Of a stretch of 64,000 nt of DNA, positions 30,569-37,775 are shown one piece after another. The position numbers and the translations under genes are program-made. Source of the DNA: Cladopsammia gracilis (lineage: Eukaryota; Cnidaria; Anthozoa; Scleractinia; Dendrophylliidae); contig JAJGOT010001129.1 in the NCBI GenBank assembly GCA_022457155.1, forward strand, positions 1 to 64,000. Direction: 5' to 3'. The notes beneath the pieces are model-generated. The model ran no database searches and was not told the DNA's origin. It saw only the letters and a program-made list of their open reading frames with translations. Within the stretch, counting starts at the first letter, position 1; each line of letters starts with the position of its first letter.

Positions 30569-31549
30569 ATGAGTTTATTGAAATGGCAAGAAATGGCTAA
30601 AAGCAAATCTGCTTTGGGGAAAAAAATCAACTTTGTTCACAATGCTATCACCCAGAAAAAGTTGAGTGAAGAGACAAGTCAAATCGGACTTGAAAAAACA
30701 TTCAAACCCATCACATCGAAACTGGATGAGGTGATTGAGTCGAATTTGGGGCCGCTTCGGCCACTTCCCCGGAAAAAGAAAAAAGCCAAACCAGCGGAGA
30801 TTGATTATCTCCCCGAAGTCGACGACCCATTTGAAGATATGGATGTCGAAGGCCTGTTTGATGAGGCCGTTCCATCCCAACCCAAGAAGCAAATTCCAGC
30901 AGGGCCGCCAACATATGAAGAAGTTGTGGAAGAGATTGGGGAAGATCCACCTGAATATGAAGAAGACGACTCTCCCGATTATGCTCTTGTGCCGGGAGAT
31001 GAAGGGGAATGGGAAGAGGAAGAGGAAGATGAAGCCAATCAGATATTGGATAGCTTGGACCTCACGAATTATGATACTGCGGAGAAAACTCTCAGTGAAC
31101 CAAATATCACATCAACGAGGAAAATCAATTATCTCAAGGGTCTTGTGACCATTGCAAACTACAGAAGAAATCAGTTGAAGGGCTACAAATCATCTTGGAC
31201 CAAAAAATTCAAGAAAGGGGAAATAACGCAAGAGCAAAAGAATTTGCAACATAGCAGAATAGACCACTCATCCCGAATTTTGAGTGAATACATCAAACAT
31301 TTTCAAGCGAAACAAAAGACATTGGAAGGTTCGGGAATCAGGAGAAAAAAAGGTGGATCCATCCGTTTTTTCTCCAACCCCGCAGATCTCCTCCAGAAAC
31401 TTGAGGTCATTGTTGGCTCCATTCTCGCGGGGAATACGAATCAGGGGATCAGAAACACTGGAGTTGGTATTCTTGATCTTCTCCTGAAAGAGGGAGTCAT
31501 CAATCGTTCCCAGCATGAGAAGCTTTTCAGAAAGTATTTCAAACTCTAA
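30569..31549 (+). CDS. minor virion protein with PPxY late-domain motifs
   Basis: A 326-residue protein starting in ATATAAAATG. A basic KKKKAK patch is followed by a long acidic region containing two PPxY motifs (PPTYEE near 30906 and PPEYEE near 30946). PPxY motifs are established docking sites for Nedd4-type ubiquitin ligases used in budding or endosomal escape. A LEGSG sequence (about 31322-31336) fits the adenovirus-protease consensus (M/I/L)xGx-G. The C-terminal 70 residues form a conserved-looking helical domain (RFFSNPADLLQKLEVIVG onward). Its place next to penton and MCP genes supports a structural role. Exact homology not recognised. Confidence 0.7.
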   Translation: MSLLKWQEMAKSKSALGKKINFVHNAITQKKLSEETSQIGLEKTFKPITSKLDEVIESNLGPLRPLPRKKKKAKPAEIDYLPEVDDPFEDMDVEGLFDEAVPSQPKKQIPAGPPTYEEVVEEIGEDPPEYEEDDSPDYALVPGDEGEWEEEEEDEANQILDSLDLTNYDTAEKTLSEPNITSTRKINYLKGLVTIANYRRNQLKGYKSSWTKKFKKGEITQEQKNLQHSRIDHSSRILSEYIKHFQAKQKTLEGSGIRRKKGGSIRFFSNPADLLQKLEVIVGSILAGNTNQGIRNTGVGILDLLLKEGVINRSQHEKLFRKYFKL

Positions 31550-31550
31550 A

Positions 31551-32327
31551 ATGGAAATCGAAAGAGAAATTGTCCTGTCATCCTTTTCCGTCAAGACTGG
31601 GGGAAACAAACCAGAAAATTTCACAACAAAATTCAATCGGCCCATTGTTTTGGATCCAAATTCCCAATATGTTGTTGGGTTGAACAGAATTATCAATATG
31701 AGTTTTACGTGGTATAACATCAATGCGGCATTGAAAAATCAGCTGATCAGATTCAGCTCTGACGGTGGGAAAACATTTTCCGATATCGCCTTTCCCGCTG
31801 GGGTTTGGGATTATTCCACTTTGAATGCGGCAATTCGAAACGCAACAGGCCCCCTCGCAGGATCCACCCCAGGAAAGAATGAAAAATTCCCAATCAATCT
31901 TGCTTTCTCTCCCACAACTTTCAGAGTAACAATCACGCTGGAAGAAAACTGGCAACTTGATCTCGAGAAATCCAACTTCGGCGATCTCATTGGTTTCGAT
32001 AAAAAGATTCTGAAAGACAAAGTCAACATTGGCCCCAGAGTTCCAAACCTCAGTCAAGATACTGATATGTTGAACGTTCATTGCGATCTCACAAGTGATT
32101 CGCTTGTGGATGGGGAAGAGAGTGATATCATCTTCTCCTTTTCCACATCTGTTCTGCAGGCCTCCTATAGTTTCACTCTTGAACCCATGAGAGTGATGTT
32201 CAGCCCTGTGAATAAAAACAGAATAAGCTCCATTCGGATCTGGATCACCGATGGGAAAAGGCGGGTTGTTGATTTGAATGGGGCTGATACAGCATTCTCG
32301 CTTATCTTGAAAAAACAAATAAAATGA
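31551..32327 (+). CDS. penton / minor capsid protein (single jelly-roll)
   Basis: A 258-residue protein starting at MEIERE in CTCTAAAATG, one base after the previous stop. It is beta-rich with FNRPIVLDPNSQYVVGLN, a WDYSTLNAAIRN motif and a C-terminal SSIRIWITDGKRRVVDL strand pair. Length, position directly before a small virion gene and the MCP, and the Y/W-S-x-L-N pattern fit the Polinton minor capsid protein that forms pentons at the icosahedral vertices. No catalytic motif is expected. Confidence 0.85.
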   Translation: MEIEREIVLSSFSVKTGGNKPENFTTKFNRPIVLDPNSQYVVGLNRIINMSFTWYNINAALKNQLIRFSSDGGKTFSDIAFPAGVWDYSTLNAAIRNATGPLAGSTPGKNEKFPINLAFSPTTFRVTITLEENWQLDLEKSNFGDLIGFDKKILKDKVNIGPRVPNLSQDTDMLNVHCDLTSDSLVDGEESDIIFSFSTSVLQASYSFTLEPMRVMFSPVNKNRISSIRIWITDGKRRVVDLNGADTAFSLILKKQIK

Positions 32328-32743
32328 AAAGTTATGAATTCTCTCGTTATTATCACCCCCAGCTGGGACGGTTTGTCTTCCGGCATAAAGGAACAGGTGT
32401 CATTATGGACAATATTTTCAAACCAATGAGGAAGGTCGCATCAGTCGTCTTCAATAAATTCGCGAAACCCATTGCGAAAAAAGCATTGGAATCAGGAATT
32501 TCTCACGCTGGGGATAAACTCGGCAAAAAAGTAGTTGAAAAATCTGGCGATTTGATCATGAAAAAGCTGGGAAATATGAGAAAGGGGAAGCCACCAGGCA
32601 AAACAAAGCCACCAGCGAGCGAAGCGAGCCGAGCGAAGCTAGCTCGACCACAATCAGCCCCTGCGTCAACCTCCGGAGAAAGTTCTGATGCCATATTGAA
32701 CAGGTTGATCTCTGGGCAGGGAGTCCGAAAAAGAAAAAAATAA
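32324..32743 (+). CDS. small basic virion protein (pVI/pX-like candidate)
   Basis: A 139-residue protein whose ATG overlaps the penton stop (ATGA at 32324-32327), in AATAAAATG context. An amphipathic helix (PIAKKALESGISHAGDKLGK) occupies the middle. A Lys/Pro-rich linker carries an inserted-looking GC-rich motif (SEASRAKLARP). The C-terminus is a basic tail preceded by ISGQG, which fits the adenovirus-protease consensus (I/L/M)xGx-G. An amphipathic helix plus a cleavable basic tail is typical of membrane-lytic minor proteins of protease-containing icosahedral viruses; that role is inference. Confidence 0.65.
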   Translation: MKSYEFSRYYHPQLGRFVFRHKGTGVIMDNIFKPMRKVASVVFNKFAKPIAKKALESGISHAGDKLGKKVVEKSGDLIMKKLGNMRKGKPPGKTKPPASEASRAKLARPQSAPASTSGESSDAILNRLISGQGVRKRKK

Positions 32744-32749
32744 TATAAA

Positions 32750-34030
32750 ATGGCTTTTCGATCGAATGAATATCTTCAAAGAAATGAATTAGTGCGCTTC
32801 CAGCTGAATGACACAATCCGAGCTCCAGCTAATGGGCAACATCAACAAAAAAGTGGTTATAAATTCACGATTAATGACCGATCCGCATTCTATGATTGGT
32901 ATAATGCTTATTTCGAGGTGCAATTTCAACTTCAAAAACTGGCGAATGGTGCTGGGTATGCAGCAGCTGACAGGATCACAGTGATCAATGGCGCTCATTC
33001 CCTGATTAATCACCTGAAGATTAGTTCTGCTGGAAAGATTGTTTATGAGACTGATAATCTGCATAACGTTACTTTTATTAAAAATTTGCTAGAATACTCC
33101 GATGACTTCAGCAGATCAGTCGCCAAGAACAGTTTCTGGTATTTGGATACTGATGCAACAACCGCTAATACGAATCTTGGATTTGAAGCTCGGCGGGTGC
33201 AATCTCAAGCAGTGGCAAACGATGGAGGCGGCGGTGCAAAGAACATTAACACGATCATTCCCCTGAATCGCTTTTCCTTTTTCGAAGAGTTGGAGGATAA
33301 GATGCTTGTGCCTATGCAGCTCCAATTTGAGATTAAGCTTCAACAGGATAATGAATTAATTCATATGGCTAATGGCACTGATGATGGAAGAGTTGTTGTG
33401 AATAGGTTTTTGCTTTGGGTCCCCAGATTGACACCGAAAGATTCTCTTTATGACAAATTTGTCAGCGCATTTATGCGAGAAACACAATGGAAATATCTGA
33501 GGGAGATGTATTCCGAATCAGCTCCTACGCAGTCATCAGGATTCTTCCAGATATCCGCAAGTATTGACAATGTTAAGCATATTTTTGTTTATCTTAAAAG
33601 AACCAATGATGACGCTAAAGAAGAAGATAGCCCTTATCTGATGGACACTTTCAAGCTGAATGCAGCGGATAACGCCTCATCCTTGTCGAACTGCCGGCTG
33701 GAATATGGAAACGGAGTTTTCTACCCGGAAACAGAGTATGACAGTGAAAGCAAAGTGAGGATTTTCCAGGATGTCATGGCTTATGCAATGAGGAAAAATG
33801 ATTATAACACTGGAACGCAGTTGAATCTGGCCAATTTCAAGTCTCTTTTCCCGTTGATCTATTTCAATCTGACTTATCAAACTGAAAAACCAACAAGAGA
33901 TCCCAAGCAGCTGATATTCAGGTATCGATTGAACGCAGATGCAGCGGCAAACTTCAATGTACATGCGATAGTTCTCTATGAAGAACTGGTGAAAATTGAT
34001 AAGATTGGAAATGAGCTGGTTATCGTGTGA
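32750..34030 (+). CDS. major capsid protein, double jelly-roll
   Basis: A 426-residue hexon-like protein starting at MAFRSNEY in TATAAAATG. It has the usual Polinton MCP layout. The N-terminal arm is followed by YDWYNAYFEVQFQLQK strands of the first jelly-roll, then PLNRFSFFEELEDKMLVPMQ, a feature of this family. The second jelly-roll ends with VHAIVLYEELVKID. Length and layout are normal, with no frame damage. It self-assembles with the penton protein into an icosahedral shell in this family (established knowledge); assembly here is inferred. Confidence 0.93.
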   Translation: MAFRSNEYLQRNELVRFQLNDTIRAPANGQHQQKSGYKFTINDRSAFYDWYNAYFEVQFQLQKLANGAGYAAADRITVINGAHSLINHLKISSAGKIVYETDNLHNVTFIKNLLEYSDDFSRSVAKNSFWYLDTDATTANTNLGFEARRVQSQAVANDGGGGAKNINTIIPLNRFSFFEELEDKMLVPMQLQFEIKLQQDNELIHMANGTDDGRVVVNRFLLWVPRLTPKDSLYDKFVSAFMRETQWKYLREMYSESAPTQSSGFFQISASIDNVKHIFVYLKRTNDDAKEEDSPYLMDTFKLNAADNASSLSNCRLEYGNGVFYPETEYDSESKVRIFQDVMAYAMRKNDYNTGTQLNLANFKSLFPLIYFNLTYQTEKPTRDPKQLIFRYRLNADAAANFNVHAIVLYEELVKIDKIGNELVIV

Positions 34031-34066
34031 CGTGTGATCTGTGAAAAACATATCTTGTCATTTAAA

Positions 34067-34936
34067 ATGACAACATATCACCCATATAAAGTAAATCTGT
34101 CGAAAGGGCAAAAAAGCAAGCTTGGAAGAGCATTCAAAGCAAACTGCGCTATCACCCTGAGGCTGAAAAAAAATCAAACACGCGGAAATGATGAACTGAT
34201 GCTGACAGTCAATCAAAAGAACCGAGTTGCCAAAGCCGCATCTCAGGGAAAGGGAGTTGAAATCAAGATATCAAAAACGCAAATCCGAAAGGTAATGAAG
34301 CAAGGTGGAAGTCTTTTCTCTGCTATTGTTCCCCTGGCTCGTTCCCTCGCACCCACCCTAGCAAAGACACTTGGACTGTCAGCATTGGCTGGTTTGGCGA
34401 GTGAAGGAGCGAGTCAAGTCGTGAAAAAGATAAGCGGGAAGGGAGGCGGGCAAACGGGCGGATTTCTCATTCCCCAAGATAAAATTCAAAAACTGATTGA
34501 CAATAAACATTTGTTGACAAATAAGCAGAAACAGGATATTTTGACTGCCCTGAAATCAGGAGGACAACTGACGATAAAACCAACAGCAAAACAATCTGGT
34601 GGATTGTTGGGAACTGTGCTGGCTTCCATCGGAATTCCACTGGCGCTGGATATGGTGAAAAATTTGTTTGGGAAGGGAGCTCCTAGAGTTGGTCGCCCAA
34701 AGGGAAAAGGAGCGCCAAGAGTTGGTCGCCCAAAGGGAAAAGGCGCTCCTAGAGTCCGGCAGCCCAAAGGAAACGGCGCGCCGAGATTGGGGGCGCATCC
34801 GTTTCAACCTCCCCCATTCATCGGAACCTGGGGACGAAAAATTGGGATAGGAAAAAAATCCAAAAAAGGAACGGGACTTCTGCTGGGATCGAAAAGTCCA
34901 TTCAACAACATCCCAGTTCTCGGGGCAATATTGTGA
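34067..34936 (+). CDS. core/minor virion protein with PRVGRPKGKGA repeats
   Basis: A 289-residue protein starting at MTTYHPYKVNLS in TTTAAAATG. A globular N-terminus (1-90) is followed by GGSLFSAIVPLARSLAPTLA, a hydrophobic helix pair. Three near-identical 11-residue basic repeats (GKGAPRVGRPK type, about 34671-34770) look like DNA-condensing tails. The C-terminus is a LLLGSKSPFNNIPVLG tail. This order is typical of the Polinton protein encoded just after MCP and probably serves as a nucleoprotein or internal capsid protein. Its TGA overlaps the presumed start of the protease frame. Confidence 0.75.
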   Translation: MTTYHPYKVNLSKGQKSKLGRAFKANCAITLRLKKNQTRGNDELMLTVNQKNRVAKAASQGKGVEIKISKTQIRKVMKQGGSLFSAIVPLARSLAPTLAKTLGLSALAGLASEGASQVVKKISGKGGGQTGGFLIPQDKIQKLIDNKHLLTNKQKQDILTALKSGGQLTIKPTAKQSGGLLGTVLASIGIPLALDMVKNLFGKGAPRVGRPKGKGAPRVGRPKGKGAPRVRQPKGNGAPRLGAHPFQPPPFIGTWGRKIGIGKKSKKGTGLLLGSKSPFNNIPVLGAIL

Positions 34937-35376
34937 GCGAAACGAAACCCAAATTCGTGAACAAACCACTGACCAACCTTGATCTTCTCCAGTGGATTGA
35001 TTTTCTGAAAATTCCCAATTTCAAAGGGATTTTCGCCAGGGATGAAGCCATGCCCCGAGAACACAGCCCCTGCATTATCAATCTTGATTCGCTTAAAAAT
35101 GCCGGAACTCACTGGGTGTGCTGCGCCCCCGGACAGAAATTCACGTGGTATTTCGACTCTTTTGGGATGGGATTTCCCCAGGAATTCAAAAGTTCCAAAC
35201 CGGTGATTTGGAACAGCAGTCAGTATCAAAACATAGACAGCGTTCTTTGCGGGTATTATTGCCTGTTTTTCCTCCATCAATGGTCGCAGGGGAAAGATTT
35301 CTATGATATTCTCAAACCTCTCAGTCTGACTGACTCGGGGGAGAATGAAAAATTCATAAAAGAATATTTCGATTGA
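34933..35376 (+). CDS. adenovirus-type cysteine protease (non-AUG or coupled start)
   Basis: A C5/Ulp1-fold maturation protease of 147 residues. The catalytic His is in GTHWVCC, the acidic partner in WYFDSFG, and the nucleophile Cys in VLCGYYC. The conserved N-terminal stretch PLTNLDLLQWI has no ATG before it. The frame can begin at GTG (34933), which overlaps the previous gene's stop as GTGA; the first ATG is at residue 40. It is likely to cleave the small virion proteins, which carry consensus sites (ISGQG, LEGSG, LDGGA). An upstream in-phase A_AAA_AAA (34852-34858) would also lead into this frame by a -1 slip. Confidence 0.88.
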   Translation: MSETKPKFVNKPLTNLDLLQWIDFLKIPNFKGIFARDEAMPREHSPCIINLDSLKNAGTHWVCCAPGQKFTWYFDSFGMGFPQEFKSSKPVIWNSSQYQNIDSVLCGYYCLFFLHQWSQGKDFYDILKPLSLTDSGENEKFIKEYFD

Positions 35377-35378
35377 AA

Positions 35379-35603
35379 ATGAAAATTTTCTATCCCAAAG
35401 AATCCCGCCTGAGTTATTTGAACGCAAAAAATCTTTATCCTTTTAACAAAAACACAGAGTGGCACCAGAGAGAATTATTCAAGCTGTTGAACAGCTCTGG
35501 GTTTGGAAAAATCATGGAAATCAAGTCAGGAGAAGGAAAAATTCAAAAGAATATTTCGATTGAAAATGAAGTCATATTGCGTGAAAGAGAAAAAACAAAC
35601 TGA
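35379..35603 (+). CDS. short Polinton reading frame of unknown function
   Basis: 74 residues starting MKIFYPKES, three bases after the protease stop. The leader around its ATG (AGAATATTTCGATTGAAAATG) is duplicated at 35549-35568, where it precedes the zinc-ribbon frame. The frame's own C-terminal third is therefore produced by that duplicated piece. It may be a degraded or recently formed gene. No domain recognised. Confidence 0.4.
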   Translation: MKIFYPKESRLSYLNAKNLYPFNKNTEWHQRELFKLLNSSGFGKIMEIKSGEGKIQKNISIENEVILREREKTN

Positions 35604-35742
35604 ATGCGTGAAACCAACTGGGTATATGACCGCAAAAAATGGCAGAAAAATGTGGTTTTGTCATTGCGCTTCCTGCGGAATCAAGAAAACAAGATTTGTG
35701 AAAGCGAGCGGAGCGAGCCGCGGAGCGAAATCGGGAAACTGA
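35566..35742 (+). CDS. DUF5679-like zinc-ribbon domain
   Basis: 58 residues starting MKSYCVKEKKQTEC. Cysteines in the N-terminal knuckle and in FCHCASCG, with the TAKNGRKMW signature between, match the small DUF5679 zinc ribbon found in many Polintons and large DNA viruses. The second Cys of the first pair is replaced by Glu (YCVKE), which is unusual. The frame ends GGA AAC TGA, an in-phase slippery heptamer followed by a strong stem-loop. Some ribosomes could thus shift to -1 and continue into the PLA2 frame, placing this domain at the N-terminus of a fusion. Confidence 0.7.
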   Translation: MKSYCVKEKKQTECVKPTGYMTAKNGRKMWFCHCASCGIKKTRFVKASGASRGAKSGN

Positions 35743-35765
35743 ATCTGCCCCCACAAGGTGGGGGC
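35733..35765 (+). promoter_or_regulatory. candidate -1 ribosomal frameshift signal (zinc ribbon to PLA2)
   Basis: The heptamer G_GGA_AAC (35733-35739) lies in the correct phase. A 7-nt spacer containing the stop TGA follows, then an 8-bp GC-rich stem GCCCCCAC/GTGGGGGC (35747-35754 with 35758-35765). A -1 slip enters exactly the PLA2 frame. G_GGA_AAC is an established slippery sequence of retroviral gag-pro junctions. Function here is inferred. Confidence 0.7.
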
Positions 35766-36428
35766 TTTGGTGAACTTGCGCTGACTGGCGTGGCTCATGC
35801 GCTGCCTTGGATTGGGAAAAAAACAGTTGAAATGGGTCGTTATGGAGCTAGTGAATTGTTGCGAAACAAAAACGCTCAAAAGAAAGCATTGGATTTTGCC
35901 CTGGACAAGATGAAACCATTTCTTGCCAAAACCTCTGCTGATATGATGAATGAGCTGAGCACAGCGATTAGACCAAACAGAAAATATAAGACAGATCGAG
36001 CAGATTTGGATGGCGGTGCTTTAGATATTCATTCCCTGATTGGGAAGCTGCCAAGACCAAAGAAAGGTTTCACCCTCCCAGGGCATAATTATACAGGCCC
36101 CTGGAACCCACTCGAAAAACAAGTCAGATTTGATGAAAAGGGAAAAATTCTCGAAATTATGCAGCAGCCCACAGGAAAAACAGACGCAGTTGCTATGCAG
36201 CACGATGTTGATTATTCAGTCTGCGCAAAGAAAGCGGATCCGCGCAAATGCAAGAACGAAGCAGACAGGAAAATGGTTGCCGCTTTGGATGCCATTCCCT
36301 GGAAAGAAAGGCAATGGGGGCATGCTTTGGCGAGAAACACAATTCAAGCAAAACAAAAACTGGGTCTCGGCTTCGCCTCGGCCCGCTCCGCTGGCCTCGG
36401 TGCCCCAAAAAACGGGAAAAGATTTTGA
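35739..36428 (+). CDS. phospholipase A2-like virion protein
   Basis: The frame begins where the -1 shift would enter (CTG after GGGAAAC) and runs 229 residues. A Gly-rich start (PPQGGGFGELALTG) is followed by a helical region. LDGGA (about 36005-36019) fits the protease consensus (L)xGG-x. The PLA2 core has calcium-loop sequence YTGPWNP (near 36090) and the catalytic HD pair in AMQHDVDYSVC (near 36196). This pattern is known from parvovirus VP1 N-terminal regions, where PLA2 helps endosomal escape. No ATG precedes the conserved part in this frame except in sequence that codes for the zinc ribbon. The C-terminus carries a GC-rich motif (FASARSAG) and the second frameshift signal. Confidence 0.75.
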   Translation: MNLPPQGGGFGELALTGVAHALPWIGKKTVEMGRYGASELLRNKNAQKKALDFALDKMKPFLAKTSADMMNELSTAIRPNRKYKTDRADLDGGALDIHSLIGKLPRPKKGFTLPGHNYTGPWNPLEKQVRFDEKGKILEIMQQPTGKTDAVAMQHDVDYSVCAKKADPRKCKNEADRKMVAALDAIPWKERQWGHALARNTIQAKQKLGLGFASARSAGLGAPKNGKRF

Positions 36429-36450
36429 GTGAAGGCTGGGCTCAAAATCT
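36407..36450 (+). promoter_or_regulatory. candidate -1 ribosomal frameshift signal (PLA2 to integrase)
   Basis: A_AAA_AAC (36407-36413) is in phase with the PLA2 frame, twelve bases before its TGA. After a 6-nt spacer comes a perfect 10-bp stem, AGATTTTGAG (36420-36429) with CTCAAAATCT (36441-36450), and an 11-nt loop. A -1 slip enters exactly the integrase frame. A_AAA_AAC is among the most efficient known slippery heptamers (mammalian-type retroviral gag-pro). Confidence 0.72.
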
Positions 36451-37375
36451 GGCAAATGAACTTCACCGGCCAATCAGGCGGCGCTTTCCAAAGAGGCGAG
36501 TCATAGCATATGGGATTGACAACATCTGGGCGGCTGATCTGGTTGAGATGGGGAAATTTTCGAGGTGGAATAAAGGGATCAGATACCTGCTGATGGTGAT
36601 CGATGTTTTCTCAAAATTCGGTTGGATTCGTCCCCTGAAAGACAAGCGAGGTCAAACAGTGGCTGATGCTTTCCGAGATATATTTAAAACGAAGCGAAAA
36701 CCGAAAATGCTTTGGACTGATAAAGGAAGTGAGTTTTTCAACGCAACAATGAAAGATCTGCTTGATAAGAATGGGGTAAAATTGTATACAACGGAAAATG
36801 AAGAGAAATCGTCTGTTGTTGAACGCTGGAATCGGACCATGAAGGAGAAACTCTTCCGGATGTTTTCTGCTAACAATAATACAATTTTCTTTGATAAACT
36901 TGATAAATTAGTGGATGAATATAACCGTCGTTTTCATTCGAGCATTCGGATGAGCCCCGCAGAGGCGAGCAAACAGAAAAATGAGAAAAAGGTTTTCGCA
37001 AATCTTTTCAGCGATATGATTTATGCAAAACATGCCCCAGCAAAATTCAAAGTCGGCGACAGGGTTAGAATTTCAAAATATAAGCGAAAGATATTTGACA
37101 AAGGTTTCACCCCGAACTGGACAGAGGAGATATTTGTGATTGATGAAATATTGAGCACAAATCCTGTAACGTATAAATTAGTTGATCTGCTGGGAGAGAA
37201 AATCACTGGATCGTTTTACGAAGCAGAATTGTCGCATACTGGGCAAGATGTTTTCCGCATTGAAAAAGTTCTTCGCCGCGATCACAAGAAAAAGAAAGCT
37301 TTGGTAAAATGGAAAGGCTATTCCGATAAATTCAATTCTTGGATTCCGCTGAGTGATGTGGAAAAACTTGGCTGA
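36413..37375 (+). CDS. retroviral-type integrase with C-terminal chromodomain
   Basis: About 320 residues from the frameshift entry point. The rve core has catalytic D in WAADLVEM (near 36536), D in LWTDKGSEF (near 36719) and E in VVERWNRT about 33 residues later. After a KFKVGDRVRISKYK SH3-like DNA-binding segment comes a chromodomain (YxVEKVL-type: FRIEKVLRRD...VKWKGYSDKFNSW, 37252-37372). Integrase inserts the element with a 6-bp stagger, matching the GGCGTG duplication. There is no in-frame ATG between the heptamer and the first catalytic Asp. The only upstream ATGs (36248, 36314) lie inside the PLA2 coding region, so expression through the frameshift is the simplest route. Confidence 0.93.
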   Translation, partial: REKILSEGWAQNLANELHRPIRRRFPKRRVIAYGIDNIWAADLVEMGKFSRWNKGIRYLLMVIDVFSKFGWIRPLKDKRGQTVADAFRDIFKTKRKPKMLWTDKGSEFFNATMKDLLDKNGVKLYTTENEEKSSVVERWNRTMKEKLFRMFSANNNTIFFDKLDKLVDEYNRRFHSSIRMSPAEASKQKNEKKVFANLFSDMIYAKHAPAKFKVGDRVRISKYKRKIFDKGFTPNWTEEIFVIDEILSTNPVTYKLVDLLGEKITGSFYEAELSHTGQDVFRIEKVLRRDHKKKKALVKWKGYSDKFNSWIPLSDVEKLG

Positions 37376-37430
37376 AAAAGTCAATCATTGAAATTAAAAA
37401 TATTAGAATATGAATGTTTGCCATTCATAT

Positions 37431-37775
37431 TCATGATTTCAAATCACCGCTTTCTTTCAATTCCCGGTGGATTTCCCAGAGGAGACAACTTTGCTTTTGG
37501 AGTTCCTTTTTGAGAATCTTGTATTCCTTTTTGAGAATCTCATGTTCCTCCTGGAGATTGGCAAAAGATTCAAAAAGTTTTTCAATTTCATCGTCTCCCC
37601 ACTCCTCTTCTTCAGCTTCCTCCATCTCTGAATCAGAGACAATGAATTCCTCGTCAGAGGTTGTTGGGGTTTCATCTTCGCTTCTTGTTTCTTCCTCTGA
37701 GCATGTGGAACAATTTTCATGGTCACTGGCTTCGCTTTGCTCAGCTTCATTGGAAAATGATTTTTCAAGATCCAT
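37431..37775 (-). CDS. acidic coiled-coil Polinton protein
   Basis: 114 residues from MDLEKSFSNEA. The start is supported by TTGGAAAGAAAATG. The N-terminal 75 residues are Glu/Ser-rich and very acidic. The C-terminal part (LQEEHEILKKEYKILKKELQ) is a clear heptad coiled coil. It overlaps the end of the VLTF3-like gene by 11 bp. A multimerising acidic regulator or DNA mimic is possible; function unknown. Confidence 0.62.
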   Translation of the reverse strand: MDLEKSFSNEAEQSEASDHENCSTCSEEETRSEDETPTTSDEEFIVSDSEMEEAEEEEWGDDEIEKLFESFANLQEEHEILKKEYKILKKELQKQSCLLWEIHRELKESGDLKS

